Assembly (NCBI GenBank): GCA_964540135.1
Contig: CAZILK010000010.1
Location: 1-40,981, forward strand
Direction of reading: 5' to 3'
DNA length: 40,981 nt
From: CAZCAQ01 sp964540135
GTDB lineage: Bacteria > Patescibacteriota > WWE3 > UBA101185 > UBA10185
The notes under the pieces are model-generated. The model made no database searches, had not been told where the DNA came from, and saw only the letters and a list, made by a program, of their open reading frames with translations. Position 1 is the stretch's first letter. Every line of letters starts with the position of its first letter. Below are positions 23,581-30,253 of the stretch, piece by piece. Position numbers and translations under genes: made by a program.

Positions 23581-24444
23581 ATGAAATATATACTGCCCTT
23601 AATCCTAGTAGTTATAGCTATTTGTGGTTTTGGAGGCTACACGGCCTACAACACTTACTACCAATCTCCTCAAAAAATAATACTGAGAGCGTCTCAGCAA
23701 ATGACTGAGCTAAAAACGGTCCATGCTGACATGGATATCACCATGAACATGCTTCTTCTTTCTTCTCAAGGAACATCTAATGCTGTAGAAAGTAAGATAA
23801 CAGGTTTATCTGATATCAACATCGCTGATAAAACCCAAAAAACTCACCTTGTACTCACTTCTCCGATGGGTAATGTAGACACTGATACAATTCTTCTTAA
23901 AAACGGCGAGATTTATACGAGGCTGAATGTAGGTGAACTGGGTAAATATTGGTGGAGTATGAATACAAAAACGTTAGTGGACGGAGGTACTCTGCCAGTA
24001 GACCCTCAATCAAGCGACTATGTGGCGCAATCTTTAGAATTTATGAAATCATTTGATACAAGTTCGATTTTAAAGCTGGAAGATGAGGTAGTTGATGGAA
24101 TCAAAACCTCAAGGTACAGAATAGATGTAAGCACTCCAAAATACATCGAACTCTTAAATAGTATGCCTAACGGGGAGAAACAAAGTGAAGGATTTGAAAA
24201 CGCCTCAATAAAGTCTGACATATGGATAGATAAGAAAACAAACTACATAGTAAAGATGGAATCAACAATAAAAAACCTCGGTCTAAGGGACCCGAAAACA
24301 AACGAGTCTATAGGATCATCGGATATGGTGATGGTACTTGCATACTCAAAGTTTAATCAGAATGTGGTGATCGAAAAACCACAAGGAGAAATATATCCTT
24401 ACGAATACCTGATGAAGATGATGCAAGAAGATCAAGCTAAATAA
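23581..24444 (+). CDS. Anchored LppX/LolA-like lipid-binding-type protein
   Basis: 287 aa. An N-terminal signal anchor (about 2-25) is followed by a domain with the pattern of LppX/LprG or LolA-like half-barrels: ILRASQQMTELKTVHADMDITM at the start, alternating strands, then ISKYWWSM-like aromatic contacts and SDIWIDKKTNYIVKMEST (about 215-232). Such domains often carry lipids across the envelope. There is no lipobox Cys (the only nearby Cys is at about residue 20 inside the helix). The function is inferred from layout only. It is convergent with rlmN, 14 nt apart. Confidence 0.6.
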   Translation: MKYILPLILVVIAICGFGGYTAYNTYYQSPQKIILRASQQMTELKTVHADMDITMNMLLLSSQGTSNAVESKITGLSDINIADKTQKTHLVLTSPMGNVDTDTILLKNGEIYTRLNVGELGKYWWSMNTKTLVDGGTLPVDPQSSDYVAQSLEFMKSFDTSSILKLEDEVVDGIKTSRYRIDVSTPKYIELLNSMPNGEKQSEGFENASIKSDIWIDKKTNYIVKMESTIKNLGLRDPKTNESIGSSDMVMVLAYSKFNQNVVIEKPQGEIYPYEYLMKMMQEDQAK

Positions 24445-24458
24445 ACATACCTAGAGTT

Positions 24459-25511
24459 TTACTTGTTTAGGTACTTACCATAGAGTTGTCCGCATGCAGC
24501 ATAAATATTTACTCCAAAGCTTTGTCTCAGTGTTACGCTTAACCCACCATCTTTTAGTAATTGCATAAACGAATTTATCGCTTCAGATTTGGGTTTCTTA
24601 AATTCTTCAGTACCGGGACCTGGGTTAAATCTAATTAAATTAATGTGATACAAATAGCTTTTTATTCCTTGGTTTTTAATGAGTTTTATAAGTGCCTTTG
24701 CATGCTCTGAACTATCATTGATTCCCTCCATTAAAGCATAGGCAATAAACACCTTATTATTTGTTGCTAGCACATATCTCTGTACAAATGCCATAACATC
24801 TTCAATTGGATAGATCTTATTAATCGGCATAAGCTCACTCCTCTGATCATTAAAAGGAGAGTGTAATGAAAACGCTAAGTTTATCTGTGGGAAATCAGTT
24901 ATTAACTTTTCAATACCGGGAATTAACCCAACGGTTGAGATACTGATTTTATGTCTACTAATACCAAGCGTATCTTTACTTGTTAATATCTTGAGAGAAT
25001 CCCAAATATTTGGATTTGCAAATGGTTCTCCCATACCCATAAATGAAACGCTATCAACAGGATGCTTCTTTTGAAGAAAATAAAGAACCTGATCGCAGAT
25101 TTCATCTGCCGTTAAGTTTTTCTTAAACCCGATAGCCCCAGTTGAACAAAACTTGCACGCAAGCGCACAGCCAGATTGCGAAGAAATACATAAAGAAGTG
25201 TGGAGTGTATCTCTTTCTTTTGTTGGCCTAAACAGCATTCTAACCGTTTCGATTCTTTGCTTTGATTGAGTCTCAAATAGTATCTTTTGAGCCTGTCCGC
25301 CTGTCGCCTCAAAGATATTAGTAAGTGATAACACTCTATCTCCCAAAGTCTCAGACAATAGCTGCCTCATACTTTTAGGGACAGTGCTTATTTGAGAGTA
25401 ATACTCTACTCCCTCTTCATAGAGGGCATGTCTAACCTGCCCAAGCCTAAAAGGGGGCGAGTTAATTGATTCTAATAATGTTTGTATTTTATCTAGCCTT
25501 AAATCAGTCAT
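24459..25511 (-). CDS. rlmN: 23S rRNA (adenine-2503-C2)-methyltransferase RlmN
   Basis: 350 aa, the normal length. The radical-SAM CxxxCxxC motif is CALACKFC, with Cys115, Cys119 and Cys122. The substrate methyl-carrying Cys is in AACGQLYG, Cys340. Other conserved blocks are SFMGMGEPFAN (about 179-189) and the FSLHSPFNDQRSELMPI segment. RlmN methylates A2503 of 23S rRNA and A37 of some tRNAs using two SAM molecules and a 4Fe-4S cluster. It is a core housekeeping gene in this part of the window. No perfect leaderless box is present; TAGAAA sits 6 nt upstream. Confidence 0.95.
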   Translation of the reverse strand: MTDLRLDKIQTLLESINSPPFRLGQVRHALYEEGVEYYSQISTVPKSMRQLLSETLGDRVLSLTNIFEATGGQAQKILFETQSKQRIETVRMLFRPTKERDTLHTSLCISSQSGCALACKFCSTGAIGFKKNLTADEICDQVLYFLQKKHPVDSVSFMGMGEPFANPNIWDSLKILTSKDTLGISRHKISISTVGLIPGIEKLITDFPQINLAFSLHSPFNDQRSELMPINKIYPIEDVMAFVQRYVLATNNKVFIAYALMEGINDSSEHAKALIKLIKNQGIKSYLYHINLIRFNPGPGTEEFKKPKSEAINSFMQLLKDGGLSVTLRQSFGVNIYAACGQLYGKYLNK

Positions 25512-25772
25512 AAGTGCTTTCTAAAGAAAAGGTAATCTTTTCTTGTTTTATACAGCTATGCTTTTAATAAAAGGCATAACTAGTATGATTAAATTTTTAA
25601 ATGAGTAAAAGTACAGAAACCTTAAAAAAGGCCCTGAAAAGCTATTAAATTAGAGTTATAGGAGCAACATCTGGCCGTATTGTAGCATAAAAAAGGAGTT
25701 TAGTTAAAAAGTAATCCCGCATGCCAGCTGCGTCTACCAACCTGATATTAAATAAGAATACGGATCTAAATC
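25512..25772. other. Gene-free interval, 261 bp
   Basis: The largest gap in the window. It holds short A/T-rich inverted stretches (an imperfect ATGCTTTT/AAAAGGCAT pair near 25558-25577, and a CCTTAAAAAAGG near 25620) but no clear terminator, tRNA or coding frame. A small RNA cannot be excluded. Confidence 0.5.
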
Positions 25773-25937
25773 TTACTGCCCAAGTCTTTGTAAATCTTCA
25801 TTTCCAAGAAACTTAAATAGTTTCATACCATCAACTTCTGCCTTAGCTGCTTTCCTACCGTTTTTTGTTTCAACAACTGTGACTAACGAATCATCCACTT
25901 CAACGGATGCTTTTGTTTTTAAATTATAAAACTTCAA
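25773..25937 (-). CDS. Small conserved-looking protein, 54 aa (TTG start)
   Basis: The start is TTG 25937, chosen from a strong SD (GAGGAGGTG, GGAGG ending 8 nt upstream). A longer frame from 25973 would include the SD and leader. The protein reads KFYNLKTKASVEVDDS, continues with TVVETKNGRKAAKAEVDG and ends in KLFKFLGNEDLQRLGQ. It is basic and beta-rich and could bind nucleic acid or protein. I do not know a named family. A -35/-10 pair (TTGCAT, 17 nt, TATAAT at 25976-25981, minus) gives a leader of about 30 nt. Confidence 0.65.
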   Translation of the reverse strand: MKFYNLKTKASVEVDDSLVTVVETKNGRKAAKAEVDGMKLFKFLGNEDLQRLGQ

Positions 25938-25945
25938 GTAAAACA

Positions 25946-25954
25946 CCTCCTCAC
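25946..25954 (-). promoter_or_regulatory. Ribosome-binding site deciding a TTG start
   Basis: On the minus strand this reads GTGAGGAGG, with GGAGG 8 nt before TTG 25937. Confidence 0.75.
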
Positions 25955-25975
25955 AACAAATAAAACACTGCATTC

Positions 25976-26004
25976 ATTATATTTTGCATTCACTCTATAT
26001 GCAA
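25976..26004 (-). promoter_or_regulatory. Promoter of the 54-aa gene (TTGCAT-17-TATAAT)
   Basis: -35 TTGCAT (25999-26004), 17-nt spacer, -10 TATAAT (25976-25981). The predicted leader is about 30 nt and ends in the SD. Confidence 0.65.
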
Positions 26005-26023
26005 ATAGGCTAGGCAACAGATG

Positions 26024-26029
26024 TATAAT
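26024..26029 (+). promoter_or_regulatory. -10 box TATAAT before a GTG start
   Basis: TATAAT, GCCAGT, GTG 26036. The in-frame ATG at 26021 lies upstream of and overlaps the promoter, so GTG is preferred. Confidence 0.75.
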
Positions 26030-26035
26030 GCCAGT

Positions 26036-26359
26036 GTGACAAAAAATCACCGTCAAGGTAAAAAGATAACAAGTAAACATACTTCGGCTATCGAATCGGT
26101 TGCCCAGCTTGTTGATTTCTTAAAAACAAATGAGTATGTTTCAAAGATTGCACTTGGCATAATTACATCTCCGAAGTCATCAAGAAAGAGTTCTGAAAAA
26201 ACAATTAAGCTATTAATCGAACCTGCGTGTATTCTTGTTCGTGCAACACAAAAAAATTCTATCCAAGAATTCAGAGTCTATACAAACGAGATTGAACTTG
26301 TAAAAACAGATCTGGGTAATTTTATTGAAGGGAAAGGCTGGGGATTAAGACTTGGTTAG
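26036..26359 (+). CDS. Small hypothetical protein, possibly DUF2103-like (GTG start)
   Basis: 107 aa from GTG 26036. The layout (SKHTSAIESVAQLVDFL, then SKIALGIITSPK, then IQEFRVYTNEIE) is reminiscent of DUF2103, a small putative metal-binding family, but the resemblance is moderate. It is basic in the first third. Its last 4 nt overlap the convergent gene at 26356. Confidence 0.5.
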   Translation: MTKNHRQGKKITSKHTSAIESVAQLVDFLKTNEYVSKIALGIITSPKSSRKSSEKTIKLLIEPACILVRATQKNSIQEFRVYTNEIELVKTDLGNFIEGKGWGLRLG

Positions 26360-26652
26360 CTGGTTTCGATATATTCATCTATCCGTGGGAACTTGCTTCT
26401 AATCTCCTCCCAAAACTTATCAGCGAGAGCAGTCGAATATGCCCCTCTTCCAGTATTCTCTGTACGTGCGCACAGCCTATCTTCAGTCTTCTTGATTACG
26501 CGGAGAAGCTTGAACTGTATCTCACTTGTTTCGTTTGCAAACTTCTTCGGCGACTTGTCATAATTTTTTAATAAAGCGTCATATGCATCAAACAACTCTT
26601 TATTAGTGGTGAGCATCTCATCGAATAAGATTTTGTATTTTGGGGTAGCCAT
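26356..26652 (-). CDS. Small helical hypothetical protein, 98 aa
   Basis: Entirely helical, charged and soluble, with an acidic/basic mixed pattern. It overlaps the convergent upstream-strand gene by 4 nt at its 3' end. No family is recognised. A -10-like TATCGT lies 8 nt before the ATG. Confidence 0.5.
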   Translation of the reverse strand: MATPKYKILFDEMLTTNKELFDAYDALLKNYDKSPKKFANETSEIQFKLLRVIKKTEDRLCARTENTGRGAYSTALADKFWEEIRSKFPRIDEYIETS

Positions 26653-26768
26653 TGAAAATTACGATAGCATAAATCTACTCTTTTATATATTAACTTTTTA
26701 AAAGTTTGCAAGGACCTCTCATATTTTTGACAAAAAAGCACTTATTCAAAAGACTTGCATAGAAGGCG

Positions 26769-26774
26769 TATAAT
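26769..26774 (+). promoter_or_regulatory. -10 box TATAAT, 6 nt before start (leaderless)
   Basis: TATAAT, ATAACT, then ATG 26781. Confidence 0.75.
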
Positions 26775-26780
26775 ATAACT

Positions 26781-27005
26781 ATGGAAATATTTAAATCAAT
26801 TGGTGATTTTGTAACCATGTACCCTCAAGTACTTATCTTACTTGCGATATGGGAAACGTGTTTTAAAGCAGTCGGTCTTTGGAAGTCTTCACACAACAAT
26901 CAAAGATACTGGTTTATAACAATTCTAGTTGTTAACTCACTAGGCATAGTTCCTGCAATTTACCTTAAGTTCTTTCAAAAAAAGACACCGGCGCAAATCG
27001 CATAA
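26781..27005 (+). CDS. DUF5652-like small membrane protein
   Basis: 74 aa with two helices (about 14-34 and 45-62). The segment WETCFKAVGLWKSSHNNQ followed by YWFITILVVNSLGIVPAIYL matches DUF5652, a family found largely in CPR bacteria. The function is unknown. It supports the assignment of the window to that group. Confidence 0.78.
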   Translation: MEIFKSIGDFVTMYPQVLILLAIWETCFKAVGLWKSSHNNQRYWFITILVVNSLGIVPAIYLKFFQKKTPAQIA

Positions 27006-27046
27006 AGTACACGAGTTTCCTTTGTATTGCTATAATTTATTAAGAC

Positions 27047-27349
27047 ATGAGTCAGTCAAACAGGTTTAGGCACATAGTCTTATTTAAAATACTACCAGGT
27101 ATTGATCAACTAACTCTAAATAAGGCACTCGTGCTTCTTAAAGACCTGGGAGTTGGGCACGAGGGCTTAATTAAGTGGCATATTGAGCTCTCAACAGATA
27201 CCAGAAAAGGCCAAGTAATAGTTGAAAATTCATTATTTACAGACGAGAATGCTTTTCACGCATTTCAAGACTCAAACAAACATAAGACTGCGGGAGATTT
27301 TATGAAGCGCATTGCTGATTGGATTACAGGGGATTATTTAGAAGATTAA
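27047..27349 (+). CDS. Dabb-family (stress-responsive alpha/beta barrel) protein
   Basis: 100 aa. It opens with FRHIVLFKILPGID, the conserved Dabb start with its His, and ends with a KTAGDFMKRIADWITGDY helix. Dabb proteins are dimeric ferredoxin-like barrels of the kind found in stress-induced plant proteins and polyketide cyclases. The role here is unknown. The ATL-type gene follows after 7 nt and may be co-transcribed. Confidence 0.75.
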   Translation: MSQSNRFRHIVLFKILPGIDQLTLNKALVLLKDLGVGHEGLIKWHIELSTDTRKGQVIVENSLFTDENAFHAFQDSNKHKTAGDFMKRIADWITGDYLED

Positions 27350-27356
27350 TCTCTCT

Positions 27357-27671
27357 ATGAGTTTCAAGCAAAATGTTATTCAAAATGTTATAGCCATTCC
27401 TTTCGGGCGTGTTGCAAGCTACGGTCAAATTGCAGCGCTAGCTGGAAATCCAAGAGCTGCGAGACAAGTTGGATGGATACTTAATAAGCTTGATGACCTA
27501 ACCGTACCATGGTGGCGAGTTGTAAATAATACTGGGAATATAACTATTAAAGGATCTTCTTTTACACCAAACGACCAAAAAGAGCGGCTTAAGCTCGAAG
27601 GGATAGAGTTTACTAAAGAGCTTGAGATTGATATGAAAAAATACAGATGGAATTCAAACCTTGCTAGCTAA
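27357..27671 (+). CDS. Alkyltransferase-like protein (ATL, MGMT family)
   Basis: 104 aa. The MGMT DNA-binding domain is complete: IPFGRVASYGQIAALAG (about 14-30), the arginine-finger segment NPRAARQVG, and the active-site loop. That loop reads PWWRVV (51-56) instead of PCHRVI, so the methyl-accepting Cys is Trp52. Replacement by Trp defines ATLs, which bind O6-alkylguanine without repairing it and hand the lesion to nucleotide excision repair. The second Trp, at the His position, is less usual. The gene lies 7 nt after the Dabb gene and ends at a bidirectional hairpin. Confidence 0.88.
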   Translation: MSFKQNVIQNVIAIPFGRVASYGQIAALAGNPRAARQVGWILNKLDDLTVPWWRVVNNTGNITIKGSSFTPNDQKERLKLEGIEFTKELEIDMKKYRWNSNLAS

Positions 27672-27672
27672 A

Positions 27673-27702
27673 AGATAATCCGCTCAAAAAAACGGATTAT
27701 CT
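27673..27702. terminator. Bidirectional terminator hairpin between ATL and DUF5684-like genes
   Basis: 10-bp perfect stem AGATAATCCG / CGGATTATCT with a 10-nt A-rich loop. On the minus strand it is followed by TTTT. On the plus strand the following ATGTTTATTCTT is only moderately U-rich. It sits between two convergent genes. Confidence 0.72.
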
Positions 27703-27725
27703 ATGTTTATTCTTAAATCACTAAA

Positions 27726-28139
27726 TTAAACCTGAGGTGTAACCGGAGGTTGTTGAGCTTGTGGGGCTTGAGGCGTTGATTGAGCCACAGCACCTTGATA
27801 CTTTGCATCACCTAAACCAAGTATAGGCATGAAGATAAACGGTAGGAATATAAGTCCTAACGTAAAGCCGCCACCATATCCAAATGATTTGGAGAGTGCG
27901 TGTAACACCATGACAATAACCACAAGATTAACAAGTGGGATAAGTAGGAGCACAAGCCACCACACTGGCTTACCTACTATAAGCAGTAGAACATAAAGAT
28001 TATAAATAGGAATTATAGCTTCCCACCACTGCCTACCTGCTTTTTTGAAAATAAATACAGCACCAACAAGATACAAAGCCCAGAAAATTAAATAAAATGG
28101 GCTACCAAAAGAAGATGAGCTGCTCATCTGAGCATTCAT
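27726..28139 (-). CDS. DUF5684-like membrane protein
   Basis: 137 aa from the chosen ATG (28139). The signature is KKAGRQWWEAIIPIYNLYVLLLI, followed by WWLVLLLIPLVNLVV and a glycine-containing FGYGGGFTLGLIFLPFIFMPILGLG, which match DUF5684. There are four hydrophobic helices and a Pro/Gln-rich tail (about the last 25 residues). The upstream in-frame ATG (28172) would add 11 residues overlapping a TATACA box located 8 nt from ATG 28139, so the shorter form is preferred. Confidence 0.75.
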   Translation of the reverse strand: MNAQMSSSSSFGSPFYLIFWALYLVGAVFIFKKAGRQWWEAIIPIYNLYVLLLIVGKPVWWLVLLLIPLVNLVVIVMVLHALSKSFGYGGGFTLGLIFLPFIFMPILGLGDAKYQGAVAQSTPQAPQAQQPPVTPQV

Positions 28140-28290
28140 ACTATCGTTGTATAAAACACTTTGTAAAAACATATATTTTTATTACTTCCTTTCATATCAA
28201 TTATGAATGGAGACAAAACCTACTGTCAACAACAATCTATCTCATCGTTGACACATTAAAACCACCCAAACATAATAAATTAAGAAGTTT

Positions 28291-30081
28291 ATGTTTACAT
28301 TTTTTAAATACGGCAAAGATAAAAGTCTAAAAAACGATCTGATTGCAGGAATAACAGTAGCACTTGTGCTTATACCCCAATCTCTTGCATACGCAAAGCT
28401 GGCAGGTTTACCTCCCCAGTACGGACTTTACGCCTCAGTTATACCAACAATAATGGCAGCGCTTTTTGGATCAAGCCCTCAGCTTTCAACAGGACCTGTT
28501 GCTGTCTTATCACTCATGACCTTTTCGGCTGTATCTCTTGTTGCAGTTCCCGGCTCTCCAGAGTTTGTTTCTTATGCCGTACTCATGTCTTTAATGCTTG
28601 GAGGAATGTTGTTAACATTTGGTTTTTTAAAACTTGGAAACCTAATTAGTTTCTTATCTCACCCTGTAATATACGGGTTTACAAACGCTGCGGCAATAAT
28701 CATAGCCGCAACACAATTAGGATCCTTTACAGGTATCCAGGGCATAGCTCATACTCACTATTTTGCAACTGTTGGTGAAATATTAATGAAAATTCCAACA
28801 CAACTTCATGCACCAACTTTCGCACTGGCATTATTCTCTCTTGTAACTCTACTGATTCTGGGTAAATTTGCCAGAAAAGTCCCTGGAGCTCTAGTTGTTG
28901 TAGTACTCGGAAGTGTTGCAACCTGGTATCTCAAACTGCCGGTTGAAGTACTTGGGCAAGTGCCTCTAGGTCTGGCGAATTTTAAGTTACCTGAGCTGAA
29001 TATTCCCATTATCCAAGCCTTGTTCTATCCAGCACTTGTGATGGCAATTGTTGGATTTACCGAATCTTCATCAATCGCTCAAGCTGTTGCGATAAAAACA
29101 AAGAAACACTTTGATTCAAATAAAGAACTGATAGGGCAAGGAGCTGCTAATCTTGCGGGTTCTTTAAACCAAGGGTTTGCAGTTTCAGGATCTTTTTCAA
29201 GAACTGCGTTAAATTACACCTCCGGAGCAACTACTAGGCTGTCTGGTGTTGTTACGGGACTTGTTGTATTAATTACAATTCTTTTCTTTACAGACTTCCT
29301 TTACTACCTTCCTCTGCCTGTTCTCTCAGCAATTATCATATTCTCGGTCCTTGGGTTAATAAATTTAAAAAAGATCAAGCATATCTGGAGTATGAATAAG
29401 TTTGACGGCTTTGCGGCAGTTACCACCTTTTTAGCAACTCTTTACTTTGCTCCTAGACTTGAAACTGGAGTATTAATAGGGGTTGTACTTTCACTTGTAT
29501 ATTTCTTCTATAAAAACTCTCATCCACGAATTGCGTTTCTCTCATTATATAAAGACCATTATTACCATGATTCAAAAACCTTTCATCTTGATGAATGTAC
29601 TAATATTGCAGTTGTTAGACTAGATGCACCGCTATTTTTTGCAAACACTGTGTATTTTGAAGAAGAGGTAATTAAGTACCTTGCAAATCACAAAACAATA
29701 TCTGACATAATATTTGTCGCAACTGGAATAAATGAGATAGATGGTTCAGGAATCAAGATTTTAGAAGAGCTTCTTGACTCTTTAAAAGAGAATAATAAAA
29801 ACATGTATATGTGTTCAACCAAAGCAAATGTACAAGACATGCTTGAGAGAACTGGTTTTGTTAACAAACTTGGTAAGAAAAACCTCTCCCCAACAACAAA
29901 AGATGCGGTAGAGCTTGTTATAAAATCTGTGAACAAAACACATAAACACCTCGACAAAGAGCACTGCCCTCTTCTAAAGTACACTCTAGCGCCAGTAGAT
30001 AGTCTAAGACTTCATAAATCAACAAAAGAAATAGCAGCTTATTTCTACGAAAGATTATTTACCAAACCACGAAAGCGTTGA
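28291..30081 (+). CDS. SulP-family anion permease with C-terminal STAS domain
   Basis: 596 aa. It starts with LIAGITVALVLIPQSLAYAKLAGLPPQYGLYAS, the SulP signature, and has about 10-14 helices with the inverted-repeat layout. A STAS domain (about 425-550) is seen in IIFVATGINEIDGSGIKILEEL, where the DGSG corresponds to the STAS phosphorylatable or nucleotide-contact loop. SulP proteins carry sulfate, bicarbonate or dicarboxylates across the membrane; the ion is not predictable here. Two terminators follow. It is divergent from the DUF5684-like gene. Confidence 0.92.
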   Translation: MFTFFKYGKDKSLKNDLIAGITVALVLIPQSLAYAKLAGLPPQYGLYASVIPTIMAALFGSSPQLSTGPVAVLSLMTFSAVSLVAVPGSPEFVSYAVLMSLMLGGMLLTFGFLKLGNLISFLSHPVIYGFTNAAAIIIAATQLGSFTGIQGIAHTHYFATVGEILMKIPTQLHAPTFALALFSLVTLLILGKFARKVPGALVVVVLGSVATWYLKLPVEVLGQVPLGLANFKLPELNIPIIQALFYPALVMAIVGFTESSSIAQAVAIKTKKHFDSNKELIGQGAANLAGSLNQGFAVSGSFSRTALNYTSGATTRLSGVVTGLVVLITILFFTDFLYYLPLPVLSAIIIFSVLGLINLKKIKHIWSMNKFDGFAAVTTFLATLYFAPRLETGVLIGVVLSLVYFFYKNSHPRIAFLSLYKDHYYHDSKTFHLDECTNIAVVRLDAPLFFANTVYFEEEVIKYLANHKTISDIIFVATGINEIDGSGIKILEELLDSLKENNKNMYMCSTKANVQDMLERTGFVNKLGKKNLSPTTKDAVELVIKSVNKTHKHLDKEHCPLLKYTLAPVDSLRLHKSTKEIAAYFYERLFTKPRKR

Positions 30082-30138
30082 CTTTTAATTTTTATGTAAA
30101 TAGAATTAACTCTCAGGGAGATAGTTTATGTCCTTGAG

Positions 30139-30144
30139 TATAAT
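30139..30144 (+). promoter_or_regulatory. -10 box TATAAT upstream of tandem terminators
   Basis: A perfect TATAAT lying between the SulP gene and the two terminators. A transcript from it would start near 30151 and meet both hairpins before any gene. There is no good -35. Confidence 0.4.
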
Positions 30145-30164
30145 TAAAAAATTTAACAAACAAC

Positions 30165-30185
30165 CACCCATCACGGGTGTTTTTT
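30165..30185 (+). terminator. Intrinsic terminator 1 after the SulP gene
   Basis: CACCC / GGGTG stem with loop ATCAC, followed by six T. The stem is short but G/C-rich. Confidence 0.7.
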
Positions 30186-30197
30186 ATTCGGCTTATT

Positions 30198-30223
30198 AAG
30201 CGGCTTTTTAAGCCGCTTTTTTT
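30198..30223 (+). terminator. Intrinsic terminator 2, strong
   Basis: 9-bp perfect stem AAGCGGCTT / AAGCCGCTT with a TTT loop and five or more T after it. It ends immediately before the first possible ATG (30224) of the following gene. Confidence 0.85.
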
Positions 30224-30253
30224 ATGCTTAATGAGACGGGTAAAAAAGAAAGC

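Noticed and set aside
25558..25577. Inverted stretch ATGCTTTT ... AAAAGGCAT in the 261-bp gap, considered as a terminator of rlmN's neighbour or an sRNA end
   Set aside because: The stem is imperfect, almost all A/T, has no adjacent U-tract beyond the stem itself, and does not follow a gene end.
28097..28330. Plus-strand frame spanning the gap before the SulP gene
   Set aside because: It overlaps the DUF5684-like gene and the SulP start, and its composition does not look like a real protein.
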